Part shown: piece after piece, positions 1 to 11,720 of the stretch | Position numbering within the stretch: position 1 is the first letter of the stretch | Layout: every line of letters starts with the position of its first letter | Origin: Halichoerus grypus | Taxonomy: Eukaryota; Chordata; Mammalia; Carnivora; Phocidae | Assembly: GCF_964656455.1 (NCBI RefSeq) | Contig: NC_135718.1 | Location: 23,076,449-23,140,448 of the forward strand | DNA: 64,000 bases | Direction: 5' to 3' | The notes under the pieces: generated by a model | What the model saw: the letters and a program-made list of their open reading frames with translations, nothing else | Told to the model about the DNA's origin: nothing | Database searches by the model: none | Made by a program: the position numbers and the translations under genes

Positions 1-532
1 CTCTGTTCCTTTGTATATAATACATCTTTTCTCCAGGCATTTTTAAGATTTTCTCTTTATTATTGGTTTTGGGCAATTTGATTATGATAGGTCTTATGGT
101 TTTCTTCATGTTTCTTGTTCTTGGGGTTCATCAAGACTCCTGGATCTGCAGATGTGTAGTTTTCATCAAATTTGGGAATCTTTATCCAAATTATTTCTCC
201 AAATATATTTATAATTACATGTGCATTAAGCTGATTAAAGTTATTGTATTTTCATGGATGCTTTGCTCATTTTGTTATTTTTCTCTGTATTTCGTTTTGG
301 ATGATTCTTATTGCTGTGTCATCAAGTTCACCAATCTTATTCTCTATGATGTTCATCTATTAATCTTATCCAGTTGTGTTTTTCTCATAATTATAGTTTT
401 CATCACTAGAAATTAGATTTGGTACTTTTTTATATTTTCCCAGTCTATAATCAACTTTGTGCACATGTATTATAATAGCTGTTTCCATTTTCTCATCTGC
501 TAGTTCAAATGTCTGTGCCAGATCTAGGCTAG
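1..532 (-). mobile_element. L1-like fragment, ORF1 region
   Basis: Read on the minus strand, this resembles the part of a mammalian L1 that covers ORF1 and its coiled coil. The plus strand shows the usual T-rich mirror image of an A-rich L1 sense strand. No frame stays open for a useful length, so it is a dead fragment. It runs off the left edge of the window. At about 532 it is cut by the poly(T), which is the reversed poly(A) tail, of the next L1. The family could be an old L1M or HAL1; I cannot separate these by eye. Confidence 0.6.
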
Positions 533-720
533 TTTTTTTTTTTATTTGTTTTGTTTTAATTGAGGTATAATTGCCATTTAACATTAAATTAGCTTCAGGT
601 GTACAACATGATTTGCTACTGTATATATTACAAAATGATCAGTACAGTAAGTGTAGCTAACATTTACTGTCATACATAGGTGCAACTCTTTTCTTGTGAT
701 GAGAACCTTTAAGACCTACT

Positions 721-905
721 TTTTTTTTTTTTTTTTTTTTTAAGATTTTATTTATTTGTCAGAGCAAGAGAGAGCAGGCACAAGCAGGGGGAACAGCAGG
801 CAGAGAGAGAAGAAGGAGGCCAATGTTGGGCTCAATCCCAGAACCCTGGGATCATGACCTGAGCTGAAGGCAGATGCTTAACCAGTTGAGCCATCCAGAG
901 GCCCC
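721..905 (-). mobile_element. CAN-SINE (tRNA-Lys-derived)
   Basis: Minus-strand carnivoran SINE. A T-run is followed by AAGATTTTATTTATTTG, a purine-rich stretch, and the reversed tRNA-like head ending GAGCCATCCAGAGGCCCC. It is flanked by a target duplication, AAGACCTACT at 711-720 and AAGATCTACT at 906-915, with one mismatch. The degree of decay suggests an older copy than most others here. Confidence 0.9.
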
Positions 906-1613
906 AAGATCTACTTTCTCACAAACTTTGAAACATGCAGTATAATATTAACCATAGTCACCATGATGTAAGTTACATTCTCATGACTTATTTATTTTAT
1001 AACTAGAAGATTTATTTTATAACTTGTACCTTTTGACTCCCTTCACCCATTTCACCCACCCACCAACCCCTGATTTTGTCAACCACACGTCTGTTCTTTG
1101 TTATCTATGAACTTGGGTTTATTTATTCTTTTTTAGATTCTACATATAAATGAGATTGTACAGTATCTGTCTTTGACTTATTTCACTTTGCATAATGCCC
1201 TCAAGGTCCACCCATGTTGTTGCAAATGGCAAGATGTCATTAATTCTTGTGGTAAATAATATTCCATTATATATATAATGTACGTACACCATATTTTCTT
1301 TATCCTTTCATCCATCAATGGACACTTAAGTTGATTCCATATCTTGGCCATTATAAGTAATACTGCAATGAATATGGAGGTGCATATATCTTCTTGAGTT
1401 AATATTTTCTTTTTGTTTGGTGGAATTGCTGGATCATATGGTAGTTCTCTTATTATTTTTTTTGAGGAAATTCCATACTGTTTGCCATACTGTCTGTGCC
1501 AGTTTGCATTTCCAACAAGGGTTCTCTATTCTCCATCCTTGTCAACACTTTTTATTTTCTGTCTTTTTGATAATAGCTATTCTAACAGGGAGGAGGTGAT
1601 ATCTCATGGTGTT

Positions 1614-1880
1614 TTGAAAAATAAAATTACAAGTATAGTTGACACATAATGTTACATTAATTTTAGGTGTACAACAATGTGATTCAACTTCTTTACATCT
1701 TATGCTATATACTAACTGCAGGTATGTTACAATATTGTTGGCAATATTCCCTATGTTGTGCCTTTTATTCTCGTGATTTATTCATGCAATAACTGGAAGC
1801 CTGTATCTCCTATATGTGGAATCTAAAAAAAAACAAAACAAATTAAAAGCTGAATCAGACCTATAAATAGAACAAATTGA
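1614..1880. mobile_element. Nested L1 3' piece with internal inversion
   Basis: Inserted into the surrounding minus-strand L1. The left part (about 1614-1798) is L1 3'UTR in minus orientation; the right part (about 1799-1880, with ATGTGGAATCTAAAAAAAAAC) is L1 3'-end sequence in plus orientation. Opposite orientations meeting at one junction resemble a 5'-inverted (twin-priming) L1 insertion. Imperfect flanking repeats, TCATGGTGTTTTGA before and TCATTGTGGTTTTGA after, look like the target duplication. No clear poly(A) tail is seen, which is odd for that model. Confidence 0.6.
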
Positions 1881-2560
1881 TCATTGTGGTTTTGATTTGC
1901 ACTTCCTTGATGATTAGTGATGTTGAGAACATTATCATGTACCTTGCTGGCCATCTGTATTTCTTCCTTGGAAATAAATATCTATTCAGATCCTCTGCCT
2001 ATTTTTAAATTGGATTGAGTAATTGTTTTGTTTTGTTTTGCTACTGAGTTGTATAAGTTCTTTATATATATTTTTTATACTAACCCCTTATCAGATACCT
2101 GATTTGCAAATATCTTCTCATTTTCAGTAGTTTGCCTTTTCATTTTGTTGAACATTTCCTATGCAGAAGCTTTTCTATTTGATATAGTTCCACTTGTTTA
2201 TTTTCCTTTTGTTGCCTTTGCTTTAATGTCAAATCCAAAAAAATCATTGTCAAGATCAATGTCAGTGGCTTACCACCTATGTTTTTTTCTAAGATTTTTA
2301 TGATTTCCAATCTTACATCTAAGTTTTAATTCAGTTGGAGTTCATTTATGTGTATGGTGTAAGATAGGAGTCTAGTTTCATTTTTTTTTTTTTTTCTGCA
2401 CATGGCTGTCCAATTTTCCCATCAACATTTATTGAAAGGACTGTCCTGTTGCCATTGTATAATCTTAACTCCTTTGTCATAAATTAATTAACTATATATG
2501 TGTGGATCTATTCCTGGGTTCTCTATTCTGTTCCATTGATATACATGTCTGGGTTTTTTG

Positions 2561-4095
2561 TTTCTTTTTGCTTTCACAAAAAAACTAAGACTTTATTTTC
2601 CCTGATTTCAGAATGTTTATATGAGTGTTTCCCAGGGCCACCATAATTGAGAGTTACTGAATTTTTTTCCATACATTTTCTGAATTTTCTTTGTGACTGG
2701 TAGCTATTACTAAAACTTTTGACTAAAAAACACTTTTTTCTAGAATTCAGCACAAAGCTTACAGATGTGTATGTTTTTCTATTCAGATAATTCAGAGGAT
2801 AAAAATGAGAAGCTAGGATGCCTAGGAAAAGAACATATGAAAATATATACAATTAAATTATCTGGGTGATATGTTCTCATTGAGCACATTAACATTTTTT
2901 TAAATGTCAAAATCTCTTTATGTTCAGTCTTGTAAACTATAAGGTAAAGCACAGTAACTTATGGAATAAGGAAAAACTTTGACTTAAATTTCACATTTAA
3001 CAACTGCTATTTATAGGTTGTTTAATGAGCTTCCTATTTTTTATTCTAGTATAAACATAATAACTCATTATTATAAGAACATTTTCTCCACAATGTTATT
3101 CTATAAAGTGAGTCTCTGCCAGGATATGAATCACTTAACATTCAATCAACAAATATTTTTTAATCATATACAGATTTATACTATTTAGAGTCAAACACAT
3201 ATTTCCTATCAATGAGCAGTAACAGTTTTAGTAGATGGAGACAATCCCAGGGAAGAACATACCATATTTCAAATCAGAGTATAAGAAGCCACCTGAAAAT
3301 CAATTTACTAACAGAATTTTCTGTTTATCATTTTTAGCTTATTTCTGAGAAGATAATTATTTCAAAATAATTTTAAAACATTTAAACAAAATGTCCAACT
3401 CAATCTATTGCATCATGACATTTAATAAAGAAAACTTCCAAGATTATATAAAATATTTGATTTTGATAATACTTGAATATCAATTCTTAAAATGTTTATC
3501 AAAATTCAAGATATGAAAAGTAAATTAAATTATTAAGTCTAATCTGTATACAAAAATACTGTTCTTGCACATGTGAATTTTAATTTTTCTGAAAAATTTT
3601 TCCCAAACCCATGTTCCAAACCCTTCTTTTAATTCTATTATTAAAATAGTTTGTTCAACAAGTAACTTTTTTTGATTAGTATATTTTAATTCATATTCTA
3701 CAACAGTCTACAGTCACATTTGATTTAGGTTGCTACAAGACTAAAGAAATTTAAAAAATAAGATCATGATATGAAAACATAACACATGTATTTGACCTTA
3801 TTAGAGAAAAAAACGAGCTCTAAAATAGATTTTGAATTTCATTTAGAAAAAATTTTAAACATACCTTTTATGAAATGTATAAATTAGTGGATTTGTTAAT
3901 AAAATTTCCATTTTTAAGACAAGACAATGAAAGGAAATATTCAATTCAGAATTGGAGAAGGAAAATTTTCTTTAGGCAAACTGAAACCAGTGTTTTTTCA
4001 AGTTGGATAGTGGTATGTTGCTCATTGTAGTCATAAACTGAAAACTAGTTTCTTAAATGCTCTAAGTCAATTAGAATGTTCTTTGAATTCTATGA
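2561..4095. other. Unannotated AT-rich DNA
   Basis: About 1.5 kb that I could not assign to a repeat. It has no long open frame; a 92-codon minus-strand frame at 2574-2852 has no recognisable domain and no supporting splice or start context. It may be intergenic or intronic, or an old repeat too decayed to recognise by eye. Confidence 0.5.
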
Positions 4096-6498
4096 AATGT
4101 CGGGTTTGTAAGTATTTAGAGTTGTTATATATCTTCTTGTTGAAATGTCCACTTTATGATTATATAATGTCATTCTTTGTCTCTTTTCACAGTCTTTGTT
4201 TCTAGTTTGTCTGATGTAAGTATTGCTATTCTAGCTTCCTTTTGACATCCATTTGCATGATAAATGTTTCATCATCCCCTCTTTCAATGTGCAAGTGTCT
4301 TTCGGTCTAAAATGAGTCTCTTGGAGGCAGCATATGGATGGTCTTTTTTTTTTTTGTTAATCCATTCTGACACCCTAAACCTTTTAATTGGAGTGGTTAG
4401 TCCATTTACATTCAAAGTAATTCTTGATATGTGTATTTATTGCCATTTTATTGTTTTGTCATTGTTTCTGGAGATTTTCTCTGATCCTTTCTTTTCTTTG
4501 TCACTTTTGGTCTCTCCTTTGATTCAAAGAGTCCCATTTAATATTTCTTGTAGCGCTGGTTTAGTGATGACAAATTCCTTTAGTTTTTGTTTGTCTGGGA
4601 AATTCTCTCTTTCTCTGATAGCCTTCCTGGATAGATTCTTGGTGGCAGGTGTTTCCCATTCAGCACTTTGAATATATCATGCAGCTCCCTCTGGCTTGCC
4701 AAGTTTCTGTTGAATAATCTGCAGCTAGCCTTATGGGTTTTCCCTTGTAAATTAATGATTTATTTTGTCTTTCTGTTTTTAAGATTTTTTTTCATTTTTC
4801 TTTATCACTGTATTTTTCAAGTTCAATTACAATATGTCTTGGTGTTAGCCTGCTTTTTATATATTTTGATGGGAACTCTCTGTGCCTCCTGGATCTGGAT
4901 CTCTGTTTCCTTCCCCAGATTAGGAAACTTTTCTACTATTATTTCTTGAAATAAATTTTCTGCCCCCCCCCACTTTCTCTCTTTTGTTCTTCTGGGACTC
5001 CTGTAATATTAATGTTATTATGTTTAACAGAGTCATCAAGTTCCATGTCTATTCTTGTGTTCCATCATTCTTCTTCCTCTCTTTTTTTCAGCTTCTTTGT
5101 TTTCTGTCATTTTGTCTTCTAGGTCACTAATCTATTCCTCTGCTTCTTCCAGCCTGCTCTTTATTGCATCATGCCTGTTTCTAATCCTGTTTATTGCATT
5201 TTTCCTCTCTGATAGGTTCTTTTTAAACTCTTTTATCTCTGTGGTAAAGGTCTCTCTGATGTCTTGTATTCTTTTCTCAAGCCCAGTTAGTATCCTTATG
5301 ATTGTTGCTTTCAATTCTCCGTCAGGCATGTTACTTATATCCATTTTGCTTAGTTTTCATTTGGGATGAAATCCCCCATCTTGTCATTTTGTCTGTTTCT
5401 GCCTTCTTTTGTGTGTTAGAAAAGCCAGTTAGGCCTCCTGCTTCTGAATGTAATGGCCTTATGAAGAAGAAGTCAAGTAGTACCCAGGGCCTGCTGCTTC
5501 TGGGAGTGTCTCTGCTGTTGTGTTTTGGCTGCTCTGACCTTCAGCCAGTTGGTTGCAGAGGCTCTCCTTGCCTGCTGTGGGCAGTGTTTGATCCCTGGCC
5601 TAAATGTATTGACTTTTAAGTAGGTGTGCTCTTGTCTGTTGTGAAATGAGTCCTGACACCAATTCCAGTAGAATTGAGGCCCTACAGAACTCTCTGGTTG
5701 GGAGACATGGTATGGGCAAGGGCTTGTGCTGGTCTTTGGGGGAGGGGAGGGGCCCACCACACAGGGCCACCTGAGGCAAGCTTGACTGAAAAGGGCAGTC
5801 CCCTCAGAGCACAAGGGGTGGGGCTTGGTCTCAGCAAGGTAGGCAGCCAATGTCAGTGTTGCACTGCTTCCCACAGGTGGCTCTGTATTTATGCTGAGGG
5901 GTGGGGGAGGGAAATGGTGCCAGCCAGCTCCTTTTTTCCAGAGAGGCATCTCTATGAACACTGTGTCTCAGGGACATACTCTGAGAAGAGTGAACAATCT
6001 CCCCCTGTGTGCTCCAGACGTTCCCGATTGCCATTTACATACTGTCTGCCCCCTCGATTGTTTGTCTGCCCTCTCTCCAGGAGCAGCACAGCGCCCTCTG
6101 GAACCTATCCCAGCCAAGCTCACTGATCTTTTAAAACTCTAGGCTTTAAGCCCCACTGGTTGCAAGAACTCATGGAATTCAGCCTGTCTCATTTCCTAAG
6201 CTGATTGCTTTGGGAAACATTCTCCTTGTGTGTTCCCTGTGAGGTCCTCTCTTGTCCTTCTCTGCAACCATGGCTCCTTCCCCTCCACAGCACCCATGAT
6301 CCTTCTCTCTCCTAAACCATGTTTCTTCACTTTCTACCTTCTTTGATATGGCCTCTTCTTTCCCTTTAGTTGTGGAGTTTGTTCTGTAAGTCTTCAGGTC
6401 AATTTCTGGGGTATTTAGAATGATTTGATAGTTACCTAGTTGTGTTCATGGGACAAAGCAAGCCTAGGATCCTCCTACTATGCCGCCGTCTTGCAATG
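4096..6498 (-). mobile_element. L1 5' part: 5'UTR, ORF1, endonuclease start
   Basis: Minus-strand L1 that keeps its 5' end. Reading from high to low coordinates: a start near 6498 with the reversed GCCGCC(G)TCTTG motif typical of L1 5' ends, about 1.1 kb of GC-richer 5'UTR (about 5370-6498), ORF1 (about 4490-5370), and the beginning of ORF2 endonuclease (about 4096-4450). A 70-codon frame at 5132-5344 is rich in Lys, Glu, Arg and Ile, as expected of the ORF1 coiled coil. The rest of ORF1 is broken. Long plus-strand frames over 5300-6140 are shadows of the GC-rich 5'UTR. Confidence 0.8.
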
Positions 6499-7552
6499 TC
6501 TCTGATATATGTGTCTGTTCTTATACCAATACCATACCATTTTGACTGCTATAGCCTTGTAATATACTTTGAAATTAGGGAATGTGATGCCTCCAGATTT
6601 GTTCCTCTTTCTCAATATTGCATTGGCTATTTGGTTTTTTTTGTGGTTCTATACAAATTTAAGAATTATTTGATCTATTTTTGTGAAAAATGCCATAGGG
6701 ATTTTTATCAAAATTGCATTGAATCTGCTTTGGATAGTATGGACATTTTAATGATATTTACTCTTCCAGTCCATGAACATAAAATATCTTTCCATTTGTT
6801 TGTGTCTTAATTTCTTGCATCAATGTCATACTTTTCAGTATACAGATCTTTAACCTCCTTGGTTAAGTTTATTCCTTAATATTTTATTCTTTTTGATGGA
6901 ATTGTAAATTGAATTGTTTTCTTAATCACTTTTTGATAGTTTGTTACTAGTGTATGGAAACTCAACAGATTTTTGTATATTGATTTTGTATCCTGAAACT
7001 TTACTGAATTTATATAATGGTTTTGTAGTACTTTTTAGGGTTTTCTATATATAATATGCTATCTACAAATAATGACAGTTTTACTTCTTCCTTTTTGATT
7101 TGAATGCCTTTTATTTTTCTTGCCTAATTATTCTGGTAAGGACTTCCTAGCATGTATTTTCAAAGTTCATCCATGTTGTAGCAAGTTTCAGTATTTCATT
7201 ATTTCTCAAGGCTGAATGATACTCCACTGTATGGATATACTACATTTGTTTATCCATTCATTCAATGATGGATATTTGTTTTTCCACTTTTTGGGTATTT
7301 TTGGATATTGTGAATAATGCTTCCATGAACATTACAAGTCATCCGAGTCCCTGCTTTCAAAGCCTTGGAGTTCATTCTAACTTTTTGAAAGGTACAGAAT
7401 TCTATGTTATTTTTTTCTTTCTGTGCTTTCAATATCTTAGTCCATTTTCCTTTGGGTCTCCATCATTTCTGGTAAGTCAGCCTTGATTTTTATTGTTCTC
7501 CTGTATGTGATGTGTCATTTTTTTCTGACTGCTTTTAAGATTTTGTCATTTA
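6499..7552 (-). mobile_element. L1 fragments, ORF2 and 3' pieces
   Basis: Minus-strand L1 sequence that abuts the previous element without a gap. 6499-7130 resembles the reversed ORF2 RT and C-terminal linker; about 7140-7320 resembles a reversed ORF2 3' end (around AATACTCCA-like and TTTATCCATTCATTC words); about 7320-7552 is a poorly resolved L1-like stretch. The order is not that of one intact L1, so this is either several fragments or one element with internal deletions. Confidence 0.65.
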
Positions 7553-8399
7553 AGCTTTATTGAGATAAAATTGACATATAACATTTTGAAAGTTTAAGGT
7601 GTACAATGTGATGATTTGATACACATGTATTCAGTGATTGCCACAATAAAGTTAGTGAACATCCCCATCACATCACATAATTACCATTTTTTTGTGTGTG
7701 TGGTGAGAACATTTAAGACCAACTCTGTTAGCAACTTTTAAATATATAATTCAGTGTTATTTCCCAGCACCATTTATTGAAGAAACCATCTTTTCCTCAT
7801 TGTATGTTATTGTCTCCTTTCTTATAAATTAAATATTTATGCATGGGTTTATTTCTGGGTTCTCAATTTTGTTCCATTTATCTATGTGTCTGTTAGGTCA
7901 ATACCATACCATTTTGACTAGTATGGGATTGTAATATAATTTGATCAGGAAGTATGATGCCTCTAAATTTGTTGCTCTTTCTCAATACTGCTTTGGCTAT
8001 TCAGGGTCTGTTGTGGTTCTATTAAAATTTGGGGATTGTTCTATTTCTGTGAAAAATGCCATTGGAATTTTGATAGGGATATGCATTGAATGTATAGATT
8101 GCTTGGGTAGTATGTATATTTTAACAATACTAATTTTCCTAATGCATGAGCACAGAACATCTTTCCATATATTTATATCTTCATTTTCTTTAACCAGTGT
8201 CTTAGTTTTCAGTGTACAGATCTTCTATTTCCTTGCTTAAATGTATTCCTAAATATGTTATTGTTTTCGATGCTATTGTAAATAAAATGGTTTTCATAAA
8301 TTATCTTACAGTTCACTGATACATAGAAATGCAAATTATGTTTGTATATTGATGATGTATCTTGCAACTTTACTGAACTTACTAGTCCTACAGTTTTTT

Positions 8400-8709
8400 T
8401 TTAAATTTTTTATTTAAATTCAATTTAGCAAACACACACTGTATTACTAGTTTCAGAGGGAGAATTCAGTGATTCAAAAGTTGCATACATCAGCCAGTGC
8501 TCATTACTTCAAGTGCCCTTATTGCTCATCACCCAGTTATTCCATCCCCCCACCCTCCAGCAACCCTATAGTTGTTCCCCATAGTTGAGTCTCTTACAGT
8601 TTACCTCCCTGTTTTCCTCTTATTTTTTTCTTCCCTTCCCCTATATTCATCTGTTTTGTTTCTTAAATTCCACATATGAATGAAATCATATAGTATTTGT
8701 CTTTCTCTG
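8400..8709 (-). mobile_element. 5'-truncated L1 3' end, nested
   Basis: About 310 bases of reversed carnivoran L1 3' end. It starts with a T-run and the word TCAATTTAGCAAACACACA and ends in the reversed C-terminal end of ORF2. Exact flanking copies of AGTCCTACAGTTTTTT at 8384-8399 and 8710-8725 are the target duplication. It was inserted into the older L1 described at 7553-11720. Confidence 0.9.
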
Positions 8710-10775
8710 AGTCCTACAGTTTTTTGTTTTTTTTTTTTTTTGGTGGAGTCTTTAGGGATTTTTATATATAATATTATGTCATCTGCAAATAGAGACAGTT
8801 TTACTTCTTCCCTTCCAACTTAGATGCTTTTTTTTCCTTCTCTATCTGCCCTGATACTATGTTGAAAAAAGTAGTGAATGTGGGCACTTTTGTTTTATTC
8901 CTGATTTTAGAGGAAAAGCTTTCAGCTCTTCAACACTGAGTATGATGTTAGTTGTGGTCTTGTCATATATGGCTTTTATTATATTGAAGTACATTACTCC
9001 CATTCCCAGTTTGTTAGCATTTTTTATCAGGAAATTAAATTGAATTTTGTAAAATGTTTCTTCTGCATCTATTGAGATGACCATATGATTTTTATCCCTC
9101 ATTTGTTAATGTGGTTAATCTGGGATCAATAAATCCCACTTGCTCATGGTGATCCATCATTTTAATATACTGTAGAATTCAATTTGCTAATATTTTGTTG
9201 ATGAATTTTACATTTATGTTCATCAGAAATTGGCATGTAATTTTCTTGTTTTATCCTTATCTGGTTTTAGTATCAGGGTAATGGTGTCATAAAATGAGTT
9301 TGGAAGTGTTTCTCCTTTTTATTTTTTGGAAGATTCAGAGGGTTTGGCATTAGTTCTTCTTTAAATGTTGGGTAGAAGTCACCAGTGAAGAAATTTGATC
9401 CTGGACTTTTTTGTTGGGAGTTTTTAGATTACTGATTTAATCTCTTTATTTGTAACTACTTGGGTTTGGATTTTCTATATCTTCATGAGTCCCTCTTAGT
9501 AGGTTTTAGATTTATAGGAATCTATTCTCTTCTTCTAGATTAACCAATTTGTTTGCATATTATGATTCACAGTAGTCTTTTATGGTGTTGGTGTTTGTGT
9601 GGTATCCAATGTAATGTCTTCTTTTTCATTTATAATTTTGAGTTCTTTCCTCTTTTTTTCTTGGTGAATCTAGCTAAAGTTTTGTCTATTTTGCTTATTT
9701 CAAAAATCTAGTTCTTAGTTTTTATTGATCTTCTCTACTTTTTAGTCTCTATTTCAATTATTTCCTCTCTGATTGTTTTTAATTTCTTCATTATACTAAC
9801 TTTGGGATTACTTTATTCTTTTTTTCCTTATTCCTTGAGGCACAAAGTTAACTTGCTTATTAGAGATGACTTTTTTTTCTGAATGTAGGTATTATTTTGA
9901 TGAATTTCCCTCTTAGAACTACTTTTGCTGCATCTGGTAAGATTTAGTATGTTGTATTTCCATTTTCATTTGAAGATATTTTTTGATTTCTCTTTGTTTC
10001 TTCCTTGAGCCATTTGTTTAGGAGATTATGGTTTAATCTCCATATTTGTAAATTTTCTAATTTCTTGTAATTAATTTCTAGTTTCATACAATTGTCATCA
10101 GAAAAAGTTGCTTCATAGAATTTTAATATTTTTTAAGACTTGTTTTGTGACCTAACATGTGAACTGTCTTGGAGAATGTGCCATGTGCACCTGAGAAGAA
10201 TGTGTATTCTACTAGTGAGTGGGATATATGTTAGGTCCATCTGTTCCAATGTGTCCTTTAAGTTCAAAGCTTCCTTATTGATTTTCTGTCTGGACTACCC
10301 ATCCATTGTTGAAAGTGGTGTATTAAATCTTCTAATATTATTGCTGTCTATGTCTCCTGTTAGGCCTGTTTTTATTCACTTAATGTCAATGCTCAGTATG
10401 TTGGGTGAATATTTACAAATATGATACCCTCTTTTTAGATTGACACCTTTATCATTATATAATAACCTTTGTTTCTTTTACAATATTTGGCTTAAAGTCT
10501 ATTTTGTCTGATACAAGTATAGTAATTCTTGTTTTCTTTTGGTTTCCATTTGCATGAAATATCTTTTCCCATCACTTCACTTTCAGTGTGTCCCTAAAGT
10601 AAGATGAGTCCCTTGTAGGCATTGCATATTGGGTATATTTATTTTTTTATCCTTTCAGCCACTTGCGTCTTTTTACTGGAGAATATATCTATTTACATTT
10701 AAAGTAATTATTGATAGGTATAGACTTATTATTGTCATTTTGTTAATTGTTTTCCATTTGTTCTGTAAATCTTTT

Positions 10776-10971
10776 TTTTTTTTTTTTTTAAGATTTTTTT
10801 TATTCGCGAGAGAGAGAATGAGAGACAGAGAGCATGAGAGGGAGGAGGGTCAGAGGGAGAAGCAGACTCCCTGCTGAGCAGGGAACCTGATGTGGGACTC
10901 AATCCTGGGACTCCAGGATCATGACCTGAGCCGAAGGCAGTCGCTTAACCAACTGTGCCACCCAGGCGCCC
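10776..10971 (-). mobile_element. CAN-SINE
   Basis: Minus-strand SINE: T-run, AAGATTTTTTTTATTCG, GA-rich stretch, reversed tRNA-like head ending CACCCAGGCGCC. The flanking duplication is exact over 17 bases, TGTTCTGTAAATCTTTT at 10,759-10,775 and 10,972-10,988. Among the better-preserved copies in the window. Confidence 0.96.
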
Positions 10972-11409
10972 TGTTCTGTAAATCTTTTATTCCTTCTCTT
11001 GCTCTCTTCCTTTTTGATTTGATAGTTTTCTATAGTGGTATATTTGATTTCTCTTTCTCTTTTATGTATCTACTATAGGCTTTTCCTTTGTGGTTAGCAT
11101 GGAGGTTATATAAAACACATATTTATAATAGTCTATTTTAAGTGGATGATAACTTCAAACAAATATAAAAGCTCTACATTTTTATACTCCCTCCCCCACA
11201 TTTTGTTTTTGATGTCACAATTTTCATCTTTTTACAATATTTGTTATATCTTTTAACAAATCATTGTAGTTATTAATATTTTTGTCATTAACCTTTTTGC
11301 TAGAGTAAAAAGTGATTCCTTCTCCACCATTACAATCTTAGAGTATTCTGAATTTATAGATTTACTTTTCCAGTGATTTTTTACATTTTGATAAGATTTT
11401 CTGTAACTA

Positions 11410-11603
11410 GGGATGCCTGGGTGGCTCAGTCGGTTAAACGGCTGCCTTCGGCACAGGTCATGATCCCAGGGTCCTGGGATCGAGTCCCACATCGGGCTCC
11501 TTGCTCGGTGGGGAGCCTGCTTCTCCCTCTGCCTGCCTCTCCCCCTGCTTGTGTTCTGTCTCTCTGACAAATAAATAAATAAAATCTTTAAAAAAAAAAA
11601 AAA
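11410..11603 (+). mobile_element. CAN-SINE
   Basis: Plus-strand SINE: head GATGCCTGGGTGGCTCAGTC with the pol III A-box-like segment, B-box-like GGGATCGAGTCCC, CT-rich body, AAATAAATAAATAAAATC and an A-run. Flanked by AAGATTTTCTGTAACTA at 11,393-11,409 and about 11,603-11,619. Confidence 0.96.
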
Positions 11604-11720
11604 AGATTTTCTGTAACTAATTAGCCTTCTTTCATTTCATCTTAAACTCCCTTTAACATTTCTTGTGAGGATGGTCTAGTGGTAATGAACTCCTTCAGCA
11701 TCTTCCACTTTGTAATGTGT

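Larger units (their letters stand above)
533..2560 (-). mobile_element. L1 fragment, 3'UTR and ORF2 3' half
   Basis: Minus-strand L1. It starts at the low end with a T-run (the reversed poly(A) tail), followed by the reversed 3'UTR (about 550-1150, with the block around TTAGCTTCAGGTGTACAAC) and then the reversed C-terminal and RT-end part of ORF2 (about 1150-2555). It is truncated at its 5' side near 2560. Two later insertions sit in it: a SINE at 721-905 and an inverted composite L1 piece at 1614-1880. No coding capacity remains. Confidence 0.8.
7553..11720 (-). mobile_element. Old L1, 3'UTR through ORF2 to inter-ORF region
   Basis: Minus-strand old L1. A short reversed 3'UTR (7553-7745, with GCTTTATTGAGATAAAATTG) jumps to mid-ORF2 near 7750, so the C-terminal part of ORF2 is deleted. 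Reversed RT sequence follows to about 9900 and reversed endonuclease at about 10,000-10,720. An 81-codon minus frame at 8857-9102 keeps an L1 RT-like stretch with [13 protein letters not shown]. Beyond 10,988 lies reversed inter-ORF and ORF1-end sequence. It is interrupted by an L1 3' end at 8400-8709 and by SINEs at 10,776 and 11,410. Confidence 0.75.

Noticed and set aside
5473..5961. 162-codon minus-strand open frame
   Set aside because: Lies in the GC-richer 5'UTR of a minus-strand L1; overlapping frames on both strands are equally long and none has a domain.
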